A stretch of DNA of 10,152 bases, from contig JBGSLA010000216.1 of NCBI GenBank assembly GCA_041740935.1, positions 1 through 10,152 on the forward strand, in the 5' to 3' direction. A program made the translations under genes and the position numbers. The first letter of the stretch is position 1. Each line of letters opens with the position of its first letter. This DNA is from JBGSLA01 sp041740935. Its GTDB lineage: Bacteria > Desulfobacterota > Desulfobaccia > Desulfobaccales > 0-14-0-80-60-11. Shown here one piece after another: positions 5,652 through 10,152 of this stretch. The notes under the pieces are model-generated. The model was not told the DNA's origin and did not search any database. It saw nothing but the letters and a program-made list of their open reading frames with translations.

Positions 5652-5954
5652 GAATAATCCCTTTCCGGGTTAGATACGTACACCTTTCCATACAAACGGT
5701 TATGTTTTCAGATCGACCCCCCTCACCCCGGCCCTTTCCCCTCGCAGGGGGCGGAGGGAGTATGGCCGGGATGCCCTTTGGTATTGCCGGGATTAGTTCT
5801 TTATCCCCTCTCCCCCAATGGGGGAGAAGGGTTAGGGTGAGGGGAAGTATATTACCTTACTCCAATCCGTTTACCAATACTCATCCGTATTTATGAAACA
5901 TGGCACTAAGCCTTTTATCTATTATCGCCCATTTCACCGGGTCTGCAAGCCCCC
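5652..5954. other. Spacer between the Hdr genes and the Ubl-type cluster
   Basis: This 303-bp stretch has no convincing gene; small plus-strand open frames here run through the palindromic repeat and lack support. It must hold the end of the Hdr transcript and probably the promoter of the Ubl-type cluster. On the minus strand between the repeat and the ATG at 5651 the sequence is AT-richer, but I find no -35/-10 pair with proper spacing and no sigma-54 box. No classical hairpin-plus-U-tract terminator follows the Hdr stop at 5955. Confidence 0.5.
5719..5844. repeat. Long inverted repeat with internal hairpins (REP-like)
   Basis: The left arm starts CCCCTCACCCCGGCCC (5719) and the right arm ends GGGTTAGGGTGAGGGG (5829-5844); they are near reverse complements. 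CTCCCCC/GGGGGAG (5810-5816 with 5820-5826) forms a second, internal 7-bp hairpin with loop AAT. The sequence is like the 'CCCTCACCCTAACCCTCTCCC' repeats common between genes in many proteobacteria (from memory). It lies between the two operons and may limit read-through. Confidence 0.75.
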
Positions 5955-7574
5955 TCAGGAAGACAGGGAGTTCAGCAGGTTGATGACCCGGGCGGCGACG
6001 CCGCTGCCGGTGCACACGGTTTCGGAGATGTCCCGGGGCCCCTGGCAGGTGCCGGCCAGGAAAACTCCCGGCACTGTGGACTCCAGGGGGTGGAGGATGG
6101 GATGGCGGCTCTGGTAAAACCCCAGGTCGTCCCGGAGGGGTCCCGTTTCGGTGAAGGGGAGGTCCTCCCGGGGCGCGGTGAGCCCCACCGCCAGCACCGC
6201 CAGGTCCACAGGCAATCGGCCCCGCCGGCCGCCGAGCTGGTTTTCATGGATGACGATCAGACCGCCCTCCTCCCCGGCCTCGATACGCCCCGGCAGGCCC
6301 TTGACGAAGCGGACGCCCGCGGCCTGAGCCCGCCGGTACAGTTCCTCGAAGCCCTTCCCCGAAGTGCGGATGTCATTGAAAAATATGGTTATTTCCGCGT
6401 CCGGTTCGTGTTCCAGAGTCAGCATGGCCTGCTTGATGGCCGCGGTGCAGCAGTAGCCCGAGCAATACGGCAGAAAGCGCCGGTCCCGGGAGCCCACGCA
6501 CTGGATGAAGGCCACCCGTTTCACCGGCCGGCCGGCGGGAGTCACCAGACGCCCCTGGGTGGGCCCGGTGGCGCAGACCAGACGTTCGTACTCCAGATTG
6601 GCGAGCACGGCCGGCAGGCGGCCGTAGCCGTATTCGCTGCGGATGGTCGGGTCAAAGGGCCGGGCCCCGGTGGCCAGAACCACGGCCCCCACCTCCAGGC
6701 GCCGCTTCTCCGGCTGGGATTCGAGGTCAATGGCCCCGTGCTCGCAGGCCTCCAGGCACATCCGGCAATCAATGCAATATTCCTTTTCAATGGTGGCCAC
6801 CAGCGGCACCGCCTGGGCGAAGATGATGCGGATGCACTTGCGGGACATGAGCCCCTGGTTCCAGCGGCTGGGCACGATGACCGGGCAGACCCGGGCGCAG
6901 GTGCCGCAGCCCACGCAGCGGCTCAGGTCCACATAGCGGGGGTTCAGGGTGACGTCCACCGTGAAGCGCCCGGCCCGGCCCGCGATGGCGGTGATATTGG
7001 CAAAAGTGAGGAGCTCGATTTTGGGGTGGAGGGCGGCCTCCACCAGCTTGGGGCCCAGGATGCAGATGGAGCAGTCCAACGTGGGGAAGGTCTTGTCCAG
7101 TTGGGCCATGGTGCCGCCCACGGAGAGGGAGGTCTCCACCAGATACACTTTGAAACCGGCGTCGGCCAGGTCCAGGGCGGCCTGGCAGCCCCCGATGCCG
7201 CCGCCCACCACCAGCACGTCCCGGCTGGGGGGAAGGGGGTCGGGCGCGGGGCGGGCCTGCTCCTCCCGGGCCATGAGGACCGCGGCCACCGCATCCTCCA
7301 GGTCGTCCTGGGCTACAAGATCAACCACCGGCAGGGGCTCATCCCCGGCCAGGCGGGGAAACAGGCCGTGATGCCGGGCCGGGCCGCAGGCGGCCACCAG
7401 CCAGGCGCGGGGGTCGGCCTTAAGATGTGCGCCCCACTCCTGCACACCCGCCGGGGTGCACAGGGGCGGGGTCACCTGCACCTCGAGCCCGGCCTCGGAG
7501 AGGCGCCGGGCCAGGTCCGGGGCCTCGATCTTCAGGTCCGGACAGGCGCACAGCAGCACGCGCTTTTTGGTCAT
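5955..7574 (-). CDS. hdrA-like: HdrA-like FAD/iron-sulfur oxidoreductase, short form, 539 aa
   Basis: A paralogue of heterodisulfide reductase subunit A, the FAD subunit where electrons are split or joined in Hdr complexes. The FAD dinucleotide fold GGGIGG is at 124-129. The HdrA signature MAQLDKTFPTLDCSICILGP is at 156-175. Two ferredoxin-type motifs follow (C220, C223, C226, C230; C267, C270, C273, C277). The HdrA cluster motif is CVGSR...YCSGYCC (C359, C371, C375, C376). The C-terminus has the second FAD segment FLAGTCQGPRDISETV (505-520). The N-terminal domain is short and divergent, with C9, C11, C39 and C63 where full HdrA has its own cluster-binding Cys pattern. The two C-terminal ferredoxin motifs of full HdrA are absent. 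The ATG at 7574 overlaps the stop of the HdrA-MvhD gene (ATGA), so both are co-translated and likely form one cytoplasmic complex. QmoA is an alternative reading but the signature is more HdrA-like. Confidence 0.93.
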   Translation of the reverse strand: MTKKRVLLCACPDLKIEAPDLARRLSEAGLEVQVTPPLCTPAGVQEWGAHLKADPRAWLVAACGPARHHGLFPRLAGDEPLPVVDLVAQDDLEDAVAAVLMAREEQARPAPDPLPPSRDVLVVGGGIGGCQAALDLADAGFKVYLVETSLSVGGTMAQLDKTFPTLDCSICILGPKLVEAALHPKIELLTFANITAIAGRAGRFTVDVTLNPRYVDLSRCVGCGTCARVCPVIVPSRWNQGLMSRKCIRIIFAQAVPLVATIEKEYCIDCRMCLEACEHGAIDLESQPEKRRLEVGAVVLATGARPFDPTIRSEYGYGRLPAVLANLEYERLVCATGPTQGRLVTPAGRPVKRVAFIQCVGSRDRRFLPYCSGYCCTAAIKQAMLTLEHEPDAEITIFFNDIRTSGKGFEELYRRAQAAGVRFVKGLPGRIEAGEEGGLIVIHENQLGGRRGRLPVDLAVLAVGLTAPREDLPFTETGPLRDDLGFYQSRHPILHPLESTVPGVFLAGTCQGPRDISETVCTGSGVAARVINLLNSLSS

Positions 7575-9937
7575 GACTTCCCCTGGACGCCCGCTGTTTG
7601 CAGGGGCTCTGCAGGTTCCAGGCCTGCCGCCATCTCGGTGATGATCCGTTGAAAGGCCCGGCCCTCGGTGGCCGAAATCCAGGCCAGCCGCAGGCGGGAG
7701 GGGTCGATGCCCTTTTTTTCCAACTTAGGCCTGAGCTTGTCGATCCGCTCCTTAGCCCGCAGATTTCCCGAGATATAGTGACATTCCCCCGGAGGGTGGC
7801 AGCCGGAAACCAGCACCTGGCCGGCGCCCCGCTCAAAGGCGTGGAGGATGAACTTGGGGTGCAGGCGCCCGGCGCACATGGTGCGGATGATGCGCACCGG
7901 AGTGGGATAGGCCAGCCGGGACACCCCGGCGAAATCGGCGCCGGCATAGGAGCACCAGTTGCAGCAAAAGGCGAGGATTTTCTGTTCGGGCGCCTCCGCC
8001 AGGGCCTCGTCGATCTGGGCCAGGATCATGTCGTCGGTGAACCCCGCCATGATGACCGCGCCGGTGGGGCAGGCCCCGGCGCAGACCCCGCAGCCCTTGC
8101 AGGCCGCGGTGACCACCCGGGCCTTCTGTTTTTTGCCCTCTCCCACCATCTCCATGGCATGAAAGGGGCAGGCCGCGGCGCATTCCCCGCAGCCCACGCA
8201 GACTTCCGGGTCAACCCAGGCCACCAGGCCGTCCAGGGCGATGGTCTCGTGGGCAAAAAGCCCCAGGACCTTGGCCGCGGCGGCGCTCCCCTGGATGAGG
8301 GATTCGGCCAGATCCTTGGGACCCTGACAGGCCCCGGCCAGGAAAATGCCGTCCAACACCGTCTCTATGGGCTTGAGCTTGGGGTGGGCCTCCAGGAAAA
8401 AGCCGTCCGGCCCCACCGGCAGCTTCAGGACTTCTTTCAAGGGCGCGCCGTTTCCCGGGACCAGGCCCACGGCCATAATCACCAGGTCCACCCGGTCTTC
8501 GCTGGGCACCTGGAAGGTGTCGTCAAAGGCTCGGATGACGAGTCCCCCCTCCGGGGCGGCGGCAATCTCCTCCACCTTTCCCCGCAAAAAAAGCACCCCC
8601 GCTTCCCGGGCCCGGGCGTAGAGGGACTCCCAGTCCTTTTTGTTGGTGCGGATGTCCCGGTAATACACCCGCAGGCGGACCCCGGGGAGCCGCTCCTGCA
8701 ACTCCAGGGCTTGTTTGAGGGCCGTGGGACAGCACACCCGGGAGCAGTAGCGGTTGCCCTCCTCCTCCCGGGAACCCACACACAGCAGAAAGGCCGCGTC
8801 CCGGATTTCTTTCGGCGTATCAGGAAGGGTGATATTCCCCCCGGTGGGACCCTCCGGCGCCAGAAGGCGCTCCAGGTCCACCGTGGTGATGACCCCCGGC
8901 AGCGCGGCCCACTTCTCATAGCGGCTGCCCGCCGGCTCAAAGGGGGCAAAGCCCGTGGCCACCACCATGGCCCCCACGGTGAGCTGATGTTCCACCTCCC
9001 CTGCCTCCAGGCTGATGGCGTGCCGGGGGCAGGCGGCCACACATTCCCCGCAGAGCGTGCAGTGCTCCCGGTCCACCACATAGCGGCCGGGGAAGGCCCG
9101 GGGGGCCGGGAGATAAATGGCCGGCCGGGGGGGCAATCCCAAAGCTGCGGCATCGGGGACCGACACCGGACAGACCTCGGCGCAGCGCCCGCAGCGGTCG
9201 CAGGCCTCCCCCACCAGGGGCAGGGCTTGCCGCACCGTCACCTCAAAGCTCCCCAAATGGCCGCTTACCCCGGTGACCTGGCTGTGGGTGAGCACTTCAA
9301 TGCCGGGATGCAGGGCCACGGCCGCCATCAGGGGATTGATGAGGGAGAGGGCGGTCTCCCCGAAGGGAAAGGTGCGGTGCAGCCGGTTGGCCATGCCCCC
9401 CAGGACGGGCTGCCGCTCCACCAGGGTCACCGGAAAGCCCACGTTGGCAATGTCCAGCGCGGCCCTGAGTCCCGCGGGGCCGCCGCCGATGACCAGGGCC
9501 CGGCGGTGCATGGGCACCAGGCGGTCCTCCAGGGGAGAGGCCCGGCGCACCTTGGCCAGGCCCATGCGGATGAGCTCCAGGGCCTTGGCCTGGGCCGCGT
9601 CGGGCTCCTGGGCGTGGACCCAGGTGCAGTGTTCCCTGATGTTCACTATTTCCAGCATATAGGGGTTGAGCCCGCCTTCGGCCAGCAGCCGGCGGAAGGT
9701 GACCTCGTGGAGCTTGGGGGAACAGGCGGCGACAACCAGGCGATCGAGATGAAAGTATTTGATGTCTTTCAGGATTTCAGCCTGGCCAGCCTCGGAGCAG
9801 GTGTACAGATGATGGCGGCAGACCGCCACCTCGGGAAGCCTTTGCCCCTGGGCCACCAGGGCTTCCGGACTGATGACCCCGGCGATGTTCAGGCCGCAGT
9901 GGCAGATATATAAGCCGATGCGAGTTTGCGGTTCCAT
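7571..9937 (-). CDS. hdrA-mvhD: HdrA-MvhD fusion, electron-bifurcating heterodisulfide reductase-type subunit, 788 aa
   Basis: A full HdrA followed by an MvhD (FlpD-like) domain. The N-terminal cluster domain starts GLYICHCGLNIAG (8-20), with YTCSEAGQ (45-52) and VVAACSPKLHE (68-78). FAD binding is at GGGPAG (151-156). Four ferredoxin motifs begin at C246, C293, C580 and C613, each CxxCxxCxxxCP. The HdrA cluster motif is CVGSR...YCSRVCC (C386, C398, C402, C403). The second FAD segment FLAGACQGPKDLAESLIQG is at 532-550. MvhD spans about 653-770, with FCCNWCSYAGAD (657-668), C688 and GCHPPGECHY (712-721) as likely [2Fe-2S] ligands. MvhD normally links hydrogenase or formate dehydrogenase to HdrA, so the fusion carries electrons from such a donor to the flavin. 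All Cys codons are ordinary; no selenocysteine is needed. The ATG at 9937 has no good ribosome binding site. QmoB shares this architecture, but no qmoC or aprAB is in view. Confidence 0.95.
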   Translation of the reverse strand: MEPQTRIGLYICHCGLNIAGVISPEALVAQGQRLPEVAVCRHHLYTCSEAGQAEILKDIKYFHLDRLVVAACSPKLHEVTFRRLLAEGGLNPYMLEIVNIREHCTWVHAQEPDAAQAKALELIRMGLAKVRRASPLEDRLVPMHRRALVIGGGPAGLRAALDIANVGFPVTLVERQPVLGGMANRLHRTFPFGETALSLINPLMAAVALHPGIEVLTHSQVTGVSGHLGSFEVTVRQALPLVGEACDRCGRCAEVCPVSVPDAAALGLPPRPAIYLPAPRAFPGRYVVDREHCTLCGECVAACPRHAISLEAGEVEHQLTVGAMVVATGFAPFEPAGSRYEKWAALPGVITTVDLERLLAPEGPTGGNITLPDTPKEIRDAAFLLCVGSREEEGNRYCSRVCCPTALKQALELQERLPGVRLRVYYRDIRTNKKDWESLYARAREAGVLFLRGKVEEIAAAPEGGLVIRAFDDTFQVPSEDRVDLVIMAVGLVPGNGAPLKEVLKLPVGPDGFFLEAHPKLKPIETVLDGIFLAGACQGPKDLAESLIQGSAAAAKVLGLFAHETIALDGLVAWVDPEVCVGCGECAAACPFHAMEMVGEGKKQKARVVTAACKGCGVCAGACPTGAVIMAGFTDDMILAQIDEALAEAPEQKILAFCCNWCSYAGADFAGVSRLAYPTPVRIIRTMCAGRLHPKFILHAFERGAGQVLVSGCHPPGECHYISGNLRAKERIDKLRPKLEKKGIDPSRLRLAWISATEGRAFQRIITEMAAGLEPAEPLQTAGVQGKS

Positions 9938-10077
9938 GGAGGTTAATCTTTAAAGACGAGCCGAAAGATCGAGAGCTTTATGGTGCAGCGCCATCAAGAG
10001 GCCGCACCCGAACCTGGATTCATCCGCAACAATTATGGGCAATGTCGGCCACTCTCTCAAATGAACATCATTTCGCA

Positions 10078-10100
10078 GGGGCGGGTTTGAAACCCGCCCC
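10078..10100. repeat. Perfect 11-bp palindrome, REP-like
   Basis: GGGGCGGGTTT (10078-10088) and AAACCCGCCCC (10090-10100) are exact reverse complements around one G, so in practice a 9-10 bp stem with a tiny loop. It lies 141 bp upstream of the HdrA-MvhD start. It matches the 'GTAGGGGCGGGTTT...AAACCCGCCCCTAC' type of dispersed intergenic repeat (from memory). The rest of 9938-10152 shows no gene; the final CCCCTCCCCCTTGAT may start a further palindrome cut by the edge. Confidence 0.75.
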
Positions 10101-10152
10101 TACAGCCGGAGGCTTTGCATGGCAAAAGTCCTTTTGTCCCCTCCCCCTTGAT

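Noticed and set aside
5702..6117. Small plus-strand genes in the Hdr/Ubl spacer
   Set aside because: They run through the 5719-5844 inverted repeat or into the antisense of the Hdr gene and show no protein family pattern.
6090..9913. Two long plus-strand open frames (about 520 and 771 codons)
   Set aside because: Both are antisense shadows of the two Hdr genes, whose minus-strand proteins carry full cofactor motifs.
7571..9937. Selenocysteine in the HdrA or MvhD domain
   Set aside because: The frame is open throughout, and expected cluster positions are encoded by normal Cys codons.

Overview
This is a GC-rich bacterial window in which every gene I can support is read on the minus strand. 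It holds two gene blocks plus a scatter of small genes, separated by intergenic spacers full of palindromic repeats. Two adjacent HdrA-type flavoproteins, one fused to an MvhD domain, fit an anaerobe that uses electron confurcation or bifurcation, such as a sulfate-reducing or syntrophic member of the Desulfobacterota. That assignment is an inference from gene content, and no marker gene is present.

Right part (about 5955-9937): two genes overlap by ATGA. The first is a 788-residue HdrA-MvhD fusion with four ferredoxin-type cluster motifs. The second is a shorter 539-residue HdrA paralogue with two such motifs. Together they look like the flavin and iron-sulfur core of a cytoplasmic Hdr-like electron-transfer complex. 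HdrB, HdrC and a hydrogenase or formate dehydrogenase partner are not in view.

Left part (about 1-5651): this is the most interesting region. In transcription order it reads: (1) a 124-residue protein with a ubiquitin-like pattern and a C-terminal Gly-Gly followed by Ala-Ser-Pro; (2) a 394-residue protein whose C-terminal third resembles an E2 (UBC) fold with a candidate catalytic Cys; (3) an unrecognised 135-residue protein; (4) a ClpX-like AAA+ ATPase without the zinc-binding domain or the ClpP-docking IGF loop; (5) a JAMM/JAB metalloprotease overlapping the ATPase gene by ATGA. Beyond two small genes (a ribbon-helix-helix protein and a CxxC/HxxxC mini-protein) comes (6) a ThiF/MoeB/E1-like protein with a degraded nucleotide-binding loop, cut by the left window edge. 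The set suggests a bacterial ubiquitin-like system in which an unfoldase and a Ubl-specific isopeptidase work together, much as Rpt ATPases and Rpn11 do in the 26S proteasome. The AAA+, JAMM and E1-like calls rest on clear motifs or fold pattern. The Ubl and E2 calls are hypotheses from sequence pattern.

The spacers carry at least six different palindromic elements (about 709-778, 1045-1125, 1229-1288, 3632-3650, 5719-5844 and 10078-10100). They resemble REP/BIME-type dispersed repeats. I see no rRNA, tRNA, CRISPR, transposase or phage gene.
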